The translations under genes were made by a program, and so were the position numbers. From Clostridium sp. DL-VIII (GTDB taxonomy: Bacteria; Bacillota; Clostridia; Clostridiales; Clostridiaceae): a stretch of DNA of 64,000 nucleotides. The stretch spans positions 2,612,501 through 2,676,500 of the forward strand of contig NZ_CM001240.1 of the NCBI RefSeq assembly GCF_000230835.1, written 5' to 3'. The notes beneath the pieces are model-generated. The model had not been told where the DNA came from and ran no database searches. It was given only the letters and a program-made list of their open reading frames with translations. Below are positions 1 to 10,408 of this stretch, in pieces. Within the stretch, counting starts at the first letter, position 1, and every line of letters starts with the position of its first letter.

Positions 1-1
1 G

Positions 2-373
2 GTGGGAAGTGGAGAAAACAGTGATCTTAGAATATTTTCTTATGGTCTATGGGCACAGGCTGTTGATGTAGCTGGATGGCTTTTAAGCTCAATGATACTT
101 ATCTGCAGCATGGAGAAGATTACAAATAAGATGAATGAAAAACTAGATCCAAAGTGGATAAAGGTTTTAACAGGAGGCGTTTTGGTTAGTTTATTCTCAT
201 ATTTAACAATTAGTCAAATATATCAAAAACCAAGTCCGTATACAATCTCTACATTATTTGGTGCAATATGTATGTTTACATTGAATAAGATATTTTCAAA
301 AAATCGTAGAATGCAGGAATTTTCATTAGGTATTTCTATGGTGGTTGGCGTAGTAGCAGCCATGTTTATTTAA
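2..373 (+). CDS. Integral membrane protein, C-terminal part (5' end outside window)
   Basis: This is the C-terminal 123 residues of a gene that enters from the left edge, so the true start is not visible. It contains about three or four hydrophobic segments (around residues 20-38, 55-70, 80-95 and 105-122) and ends with a hydrophobic tail, so it sits in the membrane. It is followed after 26 bases by a second membrane protein with its own ribosome-binding site, and the two look like a two-subunit permease. The downstream aminotransferase and ketoacid reductase suggest an amino-acid or ketoacid substrate, which is inference. I do not recognise the family firmly; DUF3100/DUF5058-type paired proteins are possible. 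Confidence 0.6.
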   Translation: MGSGENSDLRIFSYGLWAQAVDVAGWLLSSMILICSMEKITNKMNEKLDPKWIKVLTGGVLVSLFSYLTISQIYQKPSPYTISTLFGAICMFTLNKIFSKNRRMQEFSLGISMVVGVVAAMFI

Positions 374-399
374 GATTATTAAAAAGAGGAGAGATAAAT

Positions 400-1062
400 A
401 TGAGTTTTGAAAAAAAATGCATGAAATTAGGTATAACAACGATGACTTGTGCAGTGATTGCTAATTTTATTCCAGCAATTTATGTATGGATTGCTTATGG
501 TGTTACACCTCCAATGCCAGATATGGGTGCAATTTTCAGCATGGTTGCTGCATCCTTTGCAATAGGATGGATTGTACAGCCTATAACTTATTATCCGGCA
601 ATTGGAACAGGTGCAAGCTTTTTAAGCTGGACAACGGGAAATGTTGCAGAACTGCGTATGCCTGTAATAGCTTCAGTTCAGAAAGCTACTAATGTAGAAG
701 GTGGTACAAAGGAAGGAGATGTTATTTCAACTATGGCAACTGCAATTAGTAATTATGTAACTGTTATATTAATTACCATATTTTCTATAGCAGGAAAAAA
801 CATACTTTCATCCCTTCCAGAATCAGTTGTAAATTCTTTTGGATATCTCGTACCAGCACTATTTGGAGCATTAATATGTGATTACCTTATGAAAAATATT
901 AAGTATAATGGAACCTTGTTTATAGGTGCAATTATTTGCTTCTTTGTATTTATCAAATTAGGCTTATCAAGCATATGGATTATTTTATTGACTGTTGTCA
1001 TAAGCATGTTTATTTCCAGAGGAGTTTATGTGTTTGACACAAAGAAAAGGCACAATTTATGA
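400..1062 (+). CDS. Integral membrane protein, DUF5058-like
   Basis: A 220-residue protein with six or so hydrophobic segments spread over its length and a short charged C-terminus. Around residues 65-95 it has a conserved-looking glycine-rich stretch (GTGASFLSWTTGNVAELR) followed by a Gly-Thr-x-Glu-Gly motif. This resembles the uncharacterised clostridial membrane family DUF5058, but I assign that from memory of pattern and not from a search. A good Shine-Dalgarno (AGAGGAGAG) precedes the ATG. It lies 26 bases after the previous membrane gene and 19 bases before an aminotransferase, so the four genes to position 3215 probably form one operon. Transport of an amino or keto acid is the likely role by context only. 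Confidence 0.65.
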   Translation: MSFEKKCMKLGITTMTCAVIANFIPAIYVWIAYGVTPPMPDMGAIFSMVAASFAIGWIVQPITYYPAIGTGASFLSWTTGNVAELRMPVIASVQKATNVEGGTKEGDVISTMATAISNYVTVILITIFSIAGKNILSSLPESVVNSFGYLVPALFGALICDYLMKNIKYNGTLFIGAIICFFVFIKLGLSSIWIILLTVVISMFISRGVYVFDTKKRHNL

Positions 1063-1081
1063 AATATAAGGAGGACTAAAA

Positions 1082-2257
1082 TTGAATATGAAATTTGCAG
1101 AGAGAACAAAACATCTAAAAGAATCAGCTGTTAGAAATCCACTTTTTGATCAACCGGGAATGATTTCTTTTGCTGCAGGGAAACCAGAAAATATAATTTT
1201 TCCCATAGAACGTTTGAAAAAACTGGTACCTTTTGTTGTTGAGAATTATGACTACGAAGCTTTTCAGTATGGTAATACATCAGGAATGGAACCTTTAATA
1301 GATTTCATTAAAAATACTATGATGCCTCGTGCTGGAGTAATTGAGGAAACAGATATTGTAATTACCTCTGGGTCACAGCAGGGGATTGAATATTCTGCCA
1401 GAATATTTCTCAATGAGGGAGATACTGTAATTTGTGAAGAACCTAGTTATACAGGAGCTTTTGCCGCATTTGCTTCATACAGTCCTAATTATGTTGGAGT
1501 TCCGGTAGAAGAGGATGGTATGAATATTGAGACGATTGAAAAAGTATTAAAAGAACATCCGGAAGCAAAAATTATATATACGATTCCTGATTTTCAAAAT
1601 CCGTCGGGTTGTTGTATGAGTGTGGAGAAACGTGAGAAATTGGCCAAGTTGGCCAAGCAGTATGAAGTGTTTGTCATCGAGGATGCTCCATATAGAGAAT
1701 TAGTATTTGAAGGGAAACCATATCCAAGTATTAAAAGTTTTGATACAGAAGGATGGGTTATTTATCTTGGAAGTTTTTCAAAGATTTTTTGTCCGGGACT
1801 TAGAATTGGATGGATTAGTGCTAGTCAGAAAGTTATTAAAAAATATTTTACGGTAAAGCAAAATATAGATTTACATTGCAGTACATTTGATCAGTTGATT
1901 ATTGCAGAATATTTTAAGAAATATGACTTAGATGAACATATCAATGGTCTTAAACAGGTATATCGAAAGAAGAGAGATCTAATTGTAGATGCTATCAAAG
2001 CATATTTTCCAGCCGATATTTCTTATACTGTTCCTAATGGTGGGTTTTTCATATGGATAAAGCTAAAAGAATCCATTGATGCCAGTGAATTATTATTAAA
2101 GGCAGCGGAAAAAGAAAAAGTTGTATTTTTATCCGGTGAAGGGTTTTTTTCAAAACCTGGAGTAAAGAACTATATTCGTTTAGGATATTCGTTTATTGAA
2201 AAAGAGTTCATAGAAGAAGGGGTTAAGCGTTTGGGAAGAATACTTTCGCAAAACTAA
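1082..2257 (+). CDS. PLP-dependent aminotransferase, class I/II (2-aminoadipate transaminase-like)
   Basis: A 391-residue fold-type I aminotransferase. Visible family features are the Ser-Gly-Ser-Gln-Gln-Gly cofactor loop near residue 98, the Pro-x-Phe-Gln-Asn-Pro-Ser-Gly motif near 170, the Glu-Asp-Ala-Pro-Tyr motif near 200, and the Schiff-base lysine in GSFSKIFCPGLRIGW near 235-248. The length is normal for stand-alone members related to the MocR C-terminal domain and to LysN/ARO8. The start is a TTG at 1082, 7 bases after AAGGAGG; an ATG at 1088 would be spaced too far. It would interconvert an amino acid and its 2-oxo acid in the cytoplasm. The next gene is a ketoacid reductase, which suggests an amino acid to hydroxyacid route. 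Confidence 0.9.
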   Translation: MNMKFAERTKHLKESAVRNPLFDQPGMISFAAGKPENIIFPIERLKKLVPFVVENYDYEAFQYGNTSGMEPLIDFIKNTMMPRAGVIEETDIVITSGSQQGIEYSARIFLNEGDTVICEEPSYTGAFAAFASYSPNYVGVPVEEDGMNIETIEKVLKEHPEAKIIYTIPDFQNPSGCCMSVEKREKLAKLAKQYEVFVIEDAPYRELVFEGKPYPSIKSFDTEGWVIYLGSFSKIFCPGLRIGWISASQKVIKKYFTVKQNIDLHCSTFDQLIIAEYFKKYDLDEHINGLKQVYRKKRDLIVDAIKAYFPADISYTVPNGGFFIWIKLKESIDASELLLKAAEKEKVVFLSGEGFFSKPGVKNYIRLGYSFIEKEFIEEGVKRLGRILSQN

Positions 2258-2285
2258 AAAATTAAATTTAAAGGGGATAAACTTT

Positions 2286-3215
2286 ATGAAAATTACAATA
2301 CTTGGTGCAGGGGCAATGGGTACACTTTTTGGAGGAAAATTAGCTTTGACAGGTAATGATATTTCTTTGCTATTTCATTCCACTGAAGCAGCAGAACAGG
2401 TCTCTAAACAGGGAATTATTTTAAAAGATGATGTTGGAATTCAAAACGTTAAAGTGGAAGCAATTACTTCGAATGAAGTAAAAGAGCCGATTCATATGTT
2501 GATGGTATTTACAAAATCTCAGCAGACAAAAGAAGCTGTTGATTCTATAAAGCAGTGGATTACTCCGGATACATATATTATATCATTACAAAATGGCTTA
2601 AACGGATTTGAAAATCTTATTTCATATGTAGATAAAGAACACATGATTCTTGGAGTAACCAACTTCCCAAGTGATCTTATAAAAAGAGGTCATATTGTAT
2701 CTAATGGAAGAGGATATACAAAAATTGCGAGGGCAGACAATAAAAAAGATGATACGTTATTAGAGTTTAATGAGAAGCTAAATGTTGCAGGATTTAACTG
2801 CTCTATTGAAGAGAATATCTTTGTTGATATTTGGGAAAAAGCTGCGTTTAATATAGCAATAAATACAACAACTGCTATTTGCTGCACAACCTGTGGAGAT
2901 ATAGGTGAAGTAGAAGAAGGCAGGCAGATGGTTTATGAACTTGCAGATGAAGTTGTTAACGTAGCTAATAAATTAGAAATTAATGCATCAGCAGTAAAAG
3001 TAAAAGATACCTTGACTAAAACTTTTTCAATTCACAAACATCACTATACATCTATGGCACAGGATATTCTTGAAGGAAAGAAAACAGAAATTGAAGCTCT
3101 TAATGGCTATGTTATAAAGAAGGCTAAGGAACTTGGAGTAAATGTACCAGGTATAGAAATGACACTACGATTGATTAAAGTGTTAGAAAATAGAAAAGAA
3201 AGAGTTAAGAACTAA
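2286..3215 (+). CDS. panE: 2-dehydropantoate 2-reductase family protein (PanE/ApbA)
   Basis: A 309-residue protein with the N-terminal Rossmann motif GAGAMGTLFGGKL, an NADPH-binding signature. A C-terminal helical domain includes the family pattern Trp-Glu-Lys-x3-Asn-x3-Asn (residues about 179-190), with the catalytic lysine and the substrate asparagine. In pantothenate synthesis this family reduces ketopantoate to pantoate with NADPH. Many clostridia carry extra copies acting on other branched 2-oxo acids. Because this copy follows an aminotransferase and precedes an amino acid permease, rather than panB/C/D, reduction of an amino-acid-derived ketoacid is as likely as vitamin synthesis. The start ATG at 2286 follows AAAGGGGAT. 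Confidence 0.85.
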   Translation: MKITILGAGAMGTLFGGKLALTGNDISLLFHSTEAAEQVSKQGIILKDDVGIQNVKVEAITSNEVKEPIHMLMVFTKSQQTKEAVDSIKQWITPDTYIISLQNGLNGFENLISYVDKEHMILGVTNFPSDLIKRGHIVSNGRGYTKIARADNKKDDTLLEFNEKLNVAGFNCSIEENIFVDIWEKAAFNIAINTTTAICCTTCGDIGEVEEGRQMVYELADEVVNVANKLEINASAVKVKDTLTKTFSIHKHHYTSMAQDILEGKKTEIEALNGYVIKKAKELGVNVPGIEMTLRLIKVLENRKERVKN

Positions 3216-3381
3216 AAAAGAGTATTATATTCCCTAAAAAAAGTCAATTTAAACAAAGGAAAATAATTAAGAAAAGCCACAGAATTCTTTTAATTCATTA
3301 GAAAATATAAGAAAAATTGTTAATCTACTATGTGTCTTATTATTTTATGTGGTAACATTTATTATTTCATAGTGGAAGAAA

Positions 3382-3476
3382 ATATAAAAGCCTAACGGCT
3401 AAAAAGTTAGGCGAATCAACGCTTGCGGAATTCCGCAAGCTACTAATGCATGTATGCAATGATAAGGAGGAATTTT
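3382..3476 (+). promoter_or_regulatory. Structured leader upstream of the amino acid permease
   Basis: Between panE and the permease lie two hairpins: GCCTAAC...GTTAGGC (about 3390-3412), then a perfect 20-base palindrome GCTTGCGGAATTCCGCAAGC at 3421-3440. They are followed by AAGGAGG and an ATG that opens only a two-codon frame (ATG ATA TAA at 3477). The rest of 3216-3381 is AT-rich with nothing recognisable. The arrangement looks like a leader RNA or attenuator for the permease. It does not match any riboswitch consensus I know, so the role is inferred. Confidence 0.4.
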
Positions 3477-3535
3477 ATGATATAAACTTATTCACGGTTA
3501 TTATTATCGAAAATATGAGAAAGGCAGGGAGATAT

Positions 3536-5053
<1,518 letters not shown>

Positions 5054-5054
<1 letters not shown>

Positions 5055-5099
5055 AATAAAGATAATTAAAATGTCAATGATTTTTAATTATCTTTATTT
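5054..5099. terminator. Perfect 18-bp inverted repeat terminator
   Basis: AAATAAAGATAATTAAAA and its exact complement are separated by a loop of about 9 bases and end in a T-rich tract on both strands. It starts on the stop codon of the GH1 remnant and would have been that gene's terminator. It can work in both directions. Confidence 0.75.
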
Positions 5100-5148
5100 C
5101 AAGCTTTTGAAGTGCGATAACACAGTTTTTTCATTATAATTATATCTG

Positions 5149-5212
5149 TGCCATTCCCTATATGATGTATTTAGATTTTTAGTGAAATTATTATATAGGG
5201 AATGGTCTATTT
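5149..5212. repeat. 13-bp inverted repeat CCATTCCCTATAT / ATATAGGGAATGG
   Basis: Two perfect inverted arms with a spacer of roughly 38 bases lie between the GH1 remnant and the ilvD remnant. There is no adjacent open frame. It may be the mark of a lost mobile element or a cruciform site. I see nothing else in 5100-5320. Confidence 0.45.
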
Positions 5213-5320
5213 ATTTTCTTGAAATTTTCGTAGCTTAAGAATATAGTCTACTAAAAAGTAACATAGTATTAGATTGTTGTAGATTATTTTTATAATAGAA
5301 ATTTCTGTTTAACTGATGAT

Positions 5321-5759
5321 TTAACGTATTACAGCTCCTGTATCGGCAGATGAAACTCTAGATGCATATTTAGCTAGTGCTGGCTTCATTGGCTTCATCC
5401 ATAGAGTTGAATACTTTGGCAACTCCTTTAAAGTAATGCATGTTTTTTGCAACGTCAGATTGTTTTACTACAGCACCTTTAGGTGCTAAATTTCCGTAAA
5501 GAACAGCAAGTCCACCTTCTGCATTTTTACGAGCAGATAAAGTATATAGAACATCATTTTCTAATAAAGGAGTGTCTTTAATATTTTCTATGATTGTATG
5601 TCCAGTTACAGTCATGTGATTTAGTTCTAATTTGCTTTCAATAGCTTTTAAAATAGCAGTAACTCCACCGCAGGCATCAAGTGCAACAAGTGGATATTTT
5701 CCAGATGGCTGTAAATTGCAGATAAAAGGAACTTCTCTGCTAAAGAGGTCAAAATCATC
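5321..5759 (-). pseudogene. ilvD: Dihydroxy-acid dehydratase (ilvD) remnant
   Basis: The minus strand from 5759 reads [12 protein letters not shown]..., LQPSGKYPL, a CGGV motif, then [28 protein letters not shown] and AKVF. These are the middle-to-late segments of IlvD/Edd dehydratases. After an internal deletion and a frame change, the family C-terminus KYASRVSSADTGAV follows at 5321-5375. About 300 N-terminal residues and a large C-terminal stretch are missing, and a stop lies directly upstream. The gene is dead. The intact enzyme would make branched-chain 2-oxo acids. Confidence 0.85.
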
Positions 5760-5897
5760 TTAGAAAAATTAAAATATGTATATATGTTCATAGCAAATCC
5801 GCAGGTTATTGCAAGATAAATGCTAAACAAAAAAAGTTAACAAGAAAATTTTATTTATAATATGTCTATAGGAACTAATGAAATATATTTTATGTTT

Positions 5898-6788
5898 TTA
5901 AAAAATAATCACTAAAAGTGGAATGGTTATAAAAGAACATATTGTAGAAATAAACATGCCTTTACTTACCAATTCTACATTACTATTATAGTCAGCACAA
6001 AGCATTGATAAATTTCCTGCAGTAGGCAGTCCACATAAAATAACTGTGATACCTGTTATTACTGGATCACTTATAAGGCTATGTAAAATTATCCAGGTTA
6101 ATAAAGGATATACTAAAATTTTTAAAATAGTATAAATATAAATTTTATGATCAGTAAAAATACTATTAATTTTTACACCAGCCAATGTAGAACCTATTAT
6201 TATCATAGCTAATGGAGTAGTAATAGAACCTATATTTTTTAATATATTGGTGATAAATTCGGGTACAGATATTTCAAATATGAAAATTACTAATGCAGCT
6301 AGAGCTGAAATAATGCCCGGATTAATTAGACTTTTTAACTGCATCTTGCCAGAGTTATTTTCTTTCTGCAAGACGGAAACTCCATATGAAAATAAACTAA
6401 TATTAAATACCATCATAAAGATTGAAACATAAAATACATATTCTTTACCATATATGCTGGAAATAATAGGAATACCCATAAAGGCTAGATTGCTATAATT
6501 TAACATTAATTCATAAGTTCTTTCTAACTTGAGTATTTTTACTAAAAAAATACTTACAAATGGAGTCACTACAAATACTAAAATGGCAACTAATAATACT
6601 TTAAAAATGCCTATCTTATCTTCAATATTTTGTCCAATTGCAGAACTAAGGATTGTAGCTGGAATTGCAATGTTTGTAATAAATTTAGAAAAATATTTAT
6701 CACTAATAGTATCCATAATTTTTGTAATCTTTGCTAAATAACCAATTGCCATGAGTCCAAATAATAATAGCATCTGTGAAATAATCAT
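5898..6788 (-). CDS. AEC-family transporter (auxin efflux carrier-like permease)
   Basis: A 296-residue protein with about ten hydrophobic segments in two halves. It contains the AEC-type N-terminus (long hydrophobic helix followed by GYLAKI), an N-terminal block NIAIPATILSSAIG, and the second-half Pro/Gly-rich element ILCGLPTAGNLSMLC. Family members export or import organic acids and malate-type carboxylates. The start ATG at 6788 (minus strand) follows AGAGAGGAAG. It is transcribed divergently from a LysR regulator 383 bases away, the usual arrangement for a regulator and its target. Confidence 0.85.
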   Translation of the reverse strand: MIISQMLLLFGLMAIGYLAKITKIMDTISDKYFSKFITNIAIPATILSSAIGQNIEDKIGIFKVLLVAILVFVVTPFVSIFLVKILKLERTYELMLNYSNLAFMGIPIISSIYGKEYVFYVSIFMMVFNISLFSYGVSVLQKENNSGKMQLKSLINPGIISALAALVIFIFEISVPEFITNILKNIGSITTPLAMIIIGSTLAGVKINSIFTDHKIYIYTILKILVYPLLTWIILHSLISDPVITGITVILCGLPTAGNLSMLCADYNSNVELVSKGMFISTICSFITIPLLVIIF

Positions 6789-7171
6789 AATTAATACTTC
6801 CTCTCTGATTTTTGGGATAAAATATTTATTTGTGTATATATGTTCTGAAAAAGTTTATTCATCTAAATTTACTGTGTACTTTTAAAGATGCAGACAAGTC
6901 GACTTTGCATTTTATGAATTTTCTTTATTAGAATATATATATAATAAAATAAAAATGCATTTGAATTAGTATCAAACGCTTTTGTTTGATTAAAGTATAA
7001 AATATATATAAGAAGAACTCAAACAGAAAAAAGTTAATGAAAGTAAACTAAATAGTTGATTTAGCTTTAAAATATAAAAACTATAAATATAGAATTCAGG
7101 AAGAAGAAAGTTGAAGTTAATAAACTCCAAAGTTGATTCATACTTGAAAATAACATGCATATCGTTGCATA
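6789..7171. promoter_or_regulatory. Divergent AEC / LysR intergenic region
   Basis: This 383-base AT-rich gap must hold both divergent promoters. It contains two imperfect direct copies, about 74 bases apart (from 7017 and 7091), of a segment reading roughly AACTCAAACAGAAAAAAGTT...AGTTGATT. A short dyad ATGCA-TATCGT-TGCAT lies just before the regulator (7156-7171). These are candidate LysR operator sites, but I cannot assign them with certainty. Confidence 0.4.
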
Positions 7172-7189
7172 ATGGAAGTGGTGATAAAT

Positions 7190-8104
7190 GTGAATAAACG
7201 AGAATTAAATTATTTTTTAAAAGTTTATGAATATAAGAGTATAAAAAAGGCAGCTGAAAATCTTTTTATTTCATCTCAAGGGCTAAGTAAAACCATTAAA
7301 AATATGGAGGCTGAATTAGAGGTGAAATTATTTACGCGTACAACTCATGGAGTCAAGCCAACAATATATGCAAGTAAACTAAAAAGAAGAGCTGAAATTA
7401 TTATTACAGAATTCGAAAATATTGGTAATGATATACTACTTGAAGAGGAAGAAATAACAACTGTACTCCGTATAGTATCTACCTATGGAGTACTAAAGTA
7501 TCTTACACTGGATTTTGTTCAAGATTTTTATGTTAAATATCCTAACATTCGTTTAAATATTGTAGAATATCCAGAACGTCCAATTGAAAATATGCTTAAG
7601 GAAGAGCAGGTTGAAATAGCATTCTTGCCCGGACCTATTGACAATACAAATTTTGAAGCTAAGTTTTGTACAACTCACAAACATTGTCTTATTATTCACA
7701 AGAGTAATATTTTAGCACAAAAGAATTTTATTACTTATGATGATTTAAGAGGTATTCCATTAGCCATCAAAGGAAGGGAATTTAATATATATTCTAGTAA
7801 TATTAATCGATTCATAAAAAATAGAGTTAATCCTAATATACTGTTAGAGACTTCGGAAGAAAATTTGATTCACGAAGTAGCAAGAAGGGACTTAGGGATT
7901 GGAGTATCTCTAGATTTTATTGCATTTGCAGACAAAAACAATGATACAGTAATACGCCCATTTGAGGATAAAGATTGCGTGAAGGATGTTTATTTAGTAA
8001 AGAAAATAGGAAAGAATTTAAGTAAAGAAGCCCAGTATTTTGAAGAATTTACAATGGAATGGTTAAAGAATAATCGAGATATACTTTTTAAGTGGTTTAT
8101 ATAG
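7190..8104 (+). CDS. LysR-family transcriptional regulator
   Basis: About 304 residues. The N-terminal winged HTH of the LysR type is clear (ELNYFLKVYEYKSIKKAAE, then SSQGLSKTIKNMEAELEVKLF), followed by a linker helix and a substrate-binding-like effector domain. I place the start at the GTG at 7190, which follows GGAAGTGGTG and gives the standard LysR N-terminus. An in-frame ATG at 7172 would add six residues and has no better ribosome-binding site. It very likely controls the divergent AEC transporter in response to an organic acid. Confidence 0.85.
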   Translation: MNKRELNYFLKVYEYKSIKKAAENLFISSQGLSKTIKNMEAELEVKLFTRTTHGVKPTIYASKLKRRAEIIITEFENIGNDILLEEEEITTVLRIVSTYGVLKYLTLDFVQDFYVKYPNIRLNIVEYPERPIENMLKEEQVEIAFLPGPIDNTNFEAKFCTTHKHCLIIHKSNILAQKNFITYDDLRGIPLAIKGREFNIYSSNINRFIKNRVNPNILLETSEENLIHEVARRDLGIGVSLDFIAFADKNNDTVIRPFEDKDCVKDVYLVKKIGKNLSKEAQYFEEFTMEWLKNNRDILFKWFI

Positions 8105-8139
8105 AGTGGTTATTTAATTATTTGTAAAAAATAAAAATG

Positions 8140-8584
8140 ATATAGTGGAATATGTATCAAGGACAAGTATTAATATAGAATTAGGAAAACACATTGAAAT
8201 ATTAACAGGATTATACAAGAATAGTTATTTGTTCTAAAATGTACATAAGTTAATAAAAAGTATGGACATGTGACCGGAGATTTAATATTAAAAAATATTG
8301 CAGATATACTAAGAAAAAATATTACATCAGATATGTTTGTATGTAGATATGCTGGAGATGAAATTGCAATATTAACTTCATATAATCGAGAAGACTGTAA
8401 GTTATTTTCTTAAAAGCTGATTTTAGATATAAGAAAGTATGAATTTTTACAAAATATTCAAACTTCAATATCTATTGGTATTGCTGATTATAATTCTAAA
8501 AATATCTTTAATGAGAATATGATTGGCATAATAAAAAAATTAATAAATACCGCAAGTATAGCATTAACAAAAGAAAAGCAATAA
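8140..8584 (+). pseudogene. Degenerate GGDEF (diguanylate cyclase) domain
   Basis: Three frames together rebuild a GGDEF domain: IEILTGLYKNSYLF (about 8190), VNKKYGHVTGDLILKNI (about 8252), the active-site region CRYAGDEIAIL (RYAGDE in place of GGDEF), an in-frame stop after CKLFS, then SISIGIADYN and a C-terminal helix ending at 8584. Missing segments and stops make it non-functional. An intact diguanylate cyclase gene begins at 63012. Confidence 0.8.
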
Positions 8585-8732
8585 TAACTTAGTTATAATA
8601 TAAAATTTATAAATGATGGCAATGTATAATTAATAGTAAGAAACATTAATTTATGAAATTGACTCTAAAAAAGTGGAGACATTAGCTGTGAAAGATGATG
8701 AAAATAGAACATAAATAATATTTATTTCACCT

Positions 8733-8755
8733 GCACCGATTATTTCGGTGCTTTT
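8733..8755 (+). terminator. Rho-independent terminator
   Basis: GCACCGA-TTATT-TCGGTGC followed by TTTT. It lies between the broken GGDEF gene and the IS-like hairpin, with no obvious intact gene ending at it. Confidence 0.7.
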
Positions 8756-8774
8756 AATTATGGACTTTAGTCTG

Positions 8775-8825
8775 TTGAGCTCGCGCGCGTGCGAAACATA
8801 AAACCACCTGCTATGCGGGTGGCTA
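8775..8825 (+). mobile_element. Possible IS200/IS605-type left-end hairpin remnant
   Basis: The stretch is abruptly GC-rich (GCTCGCGCGCGTGCG at about 8780) and is followed by the hairpin CCACCTGC-TAT-GCGGGTGG at 8803-8821. IS200/IS605 elements carry such subterminal hairpins shortly before tnpA. No transposase follows; the sequence runs into an AbiEii remnant instead. A cut-down element end is my best reading, but no known IS is matched with certainty. Confidence 0.35.
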
Positions 8826-8863
8826 ACATGTGTTATACAAAGAAACTCACTTTTCCGAGTTAT

Positions 8864-9136
8864 AATAGAAGTGTTCAAGCTACTATTAATAGAAGAGAAA
8901 CTAATATAAGTAATTATGTAGCTATATTTACAGAGGATTTTATAACAGATCAGTCAAGAATAAATCAATGGAAAGCATTTTTAAAGAGAATTAATTTAAT
9001 TGATCAATTAGAATATTCAGCAGTTATGAATGTTTTAGAAAAATTTTTAAAACCAATAGCAGAAGGTATAATTGAAGAAAAGAATATTCCACATAAATGG
9101 AACAAGGACAATTTAACATGGATATGCAATGAATAA
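8864..9136 (+). pseudogene. AbiEii/AbiGii-type nucleotidyltransferase toxin, C-terminal remnant
   Basis: An open frame from about 8864 encodes roughly 90 residues that look like the C-terminal segment of the AbiEii/AbiGii nucleotidyltransferase toxin family: VQATINRRET, then a QWKAFLKRINL block, then a VLEKFLKPIAEGI helix and a final Trp-containing tail. The nucleotidyltransferase catalytic domain and the AbiEi antitoxin gene are absent. The upstream part of the frame is fused to the IS-like hairpin, so the ATG at 8789 is accidental. It is a scar of an older type IV toxin-antitoxin system next to the present defence island. Confidence 0.65.
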
Positions 9137-9232
9137 TTAAATTATATATTAGGCGAAGAGTTAGAAAAGTGTGATTTACATTATTTGTATTTTAAAGATA
9201 TATATGCAGCAGTAAAATATATATTTAATATA

Positions 9233-9273
9233 ATGGTAGGAAGAATTAAAACTTCCGACATTCTTCCTACCAT
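9233..9273 (+). terminator. Hairpin GGTAGGAAGAA...TTCTTCCTACC
   Basis: A perfect 13-bp stem (ATGGTAGGAAGAA and complement). An almost identical hairpin with compensating base changes (GGTCGGAAGAA...TTCTTCCGACC) occurs at 31602-31642, just outside the other copy of the long direct repeat. It may be a terminator or part of the repeated unit. Confidence 0.55.
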
Positions 9274-9398
9274 CAGCAAAATATAATAAAATAGAATTTA
9301 ATATAGTAAATTATTCCATGTGTTTTAAAACAAGTTATATCAATAACTACAGAGTATTATAAGATGCGATAAAGTACAATAAAATATGCTAATTTTGG

Positions 9399-9868
9399 AA
9401 TACAGAACTCGGCTTATGGTTTATCGAGAACATTAAAATAAAATCAACAGCCTAAAAGATTTGAAAAATGTTTTTTAACTTAATAGTTTTCTTCATTTAT
9501 TATTTCTATCAGAAATAATAATAAACTTTGTGCAAATAGTAATTAAAAAATATTTAATTTTATGTCAGAAGAAATTTATTAATAAAGTTATCATTAATAT
9601 ATTTTAACAATTAATGTTAGCTGTAATTACAATTATAGCTAATATTATTTAATGCCCAAAAGGAAAATATTAAGATAAGATGGATTTATAACTAGAATAT
9701 TACAAAACGTTGTAAATGGCATGATTACAGGGTTTAGAGAATTAATCTCTGGCAAATATAGGATTTGCTGCAGAAGTGGGAAGCACATAAAAAAAGCCAT
9801 ACTACAAGGTATCTAAACCAAGTAATATGACGATTCACCAAAATTAATGGTGCCGCTGGCCGGATTCG
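9399..9868 (+). repeat. Direct repeat 1, left copy, ending in tRNA-Leu 3' fragment
   Basis: About 470 bases that recur at 32056-32538. The first 290 bases differ at only a handful of positions; the last part is more diverged but ends in the same sequence TGGTGCCGCTGGCCGGATTCG (9848-9868). That is the complement of the 3' end of a tRNA-Leu, including CCA. After 9868 the copies diverge. It contains no convincing gene. The repeat pair brackets defence island 1. Confidence 0.85.
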
Positions 9869-10234
9869 GAAAATAGAGATTTAGTTAATATTCACTAATC
9901 GCTAAAGAGCTTACAATATAAGGGCTGGAAAGTATTTGGGTTATTTTTACATTTTGTTATTTGTTACTACCGTAGCAACAAAAATAGTAACAAATTTTAA
10001 AACTTTTATTATCCTCAGTAGCTAGATTAATTCTAACTACTATTTTTGATTTTGAGAGAAATTACTGTATTTATAAATATAATCATTTAATTAGAATTGC
10101 TAATGAAGTAATATAGAGAACTTTGATTTCAAGTTTTAAGCAGATTAGATATTTAGAATTTAGGACAAAATGTTTATATTAATAATCGGTTAGTATATAA
10201 TATAATAAAAGTATTATTTATCGGAGGAGTTTCT
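9869..10234. other. Non-coding spacer before the zeta-type pair
   Basis: AT-rich sequence without an open frame. It contains one inverted repeat TTTGTTACTA / TAGTAACAAA (9960-9994). The promoter of the toxin-antitoxin pair must lie near its right end; I cannot point to a clear -35/-10. Confidence 0.4.
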
Positions 10235-10408
10235 ATGGAAAAGATAAATGAGCAAAATAATTTGTATAATCAGTTTTTAAAATATTCATATGCAGATTTA
10301 AAGGAATTGTTCAAAAAAGCAAAGACAAAAGAGGAACAAGATTTTTATATTGCTTTATCTGAAATAGTACTGCAAAAGGAACAAGAAAGAGTAATAGGTA
10401 AAAATTAA
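10235..10408 (+). CDS. Small antitoxin-like protein upstream of zeta-type toxin
   Basis: A 57-residue, highly charged, probably all-helical protein. The ATG at 10235 follows a strong TCGGAGGAG site. Its TAA overlaps the ATG of the zeta-like gene by one base (TAATG), so the two are translationally coupled. Small proteins coded directly before zeta-type kinases normally serve as their antitoxins. I do not recognise sequence similarity to classical epsilon, so the antitoxin role rests on size, position and coupling. Confidence 0.6.
   Translation: MEKINEQNNLYNQFLKYSYADLKELFKKAKTKEEQDFYIALSEIVLQKEQERVIGKN

Noticed and set aside
3382..3440. Known riboswitch (c-di-GMP, preQ1, guanidine, glycine) before the permease
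   Set aside because: I compared the stems and loops with the consensus sequences I remember; none fits, so only a generic structured leader is reported.
9640..9868. Integrase C-terminal remnant in the repeat next to the tRNA fragment
   Set aside because: The translation has several stops and no catalytic Tyr motif; only the tRNA end is supported.
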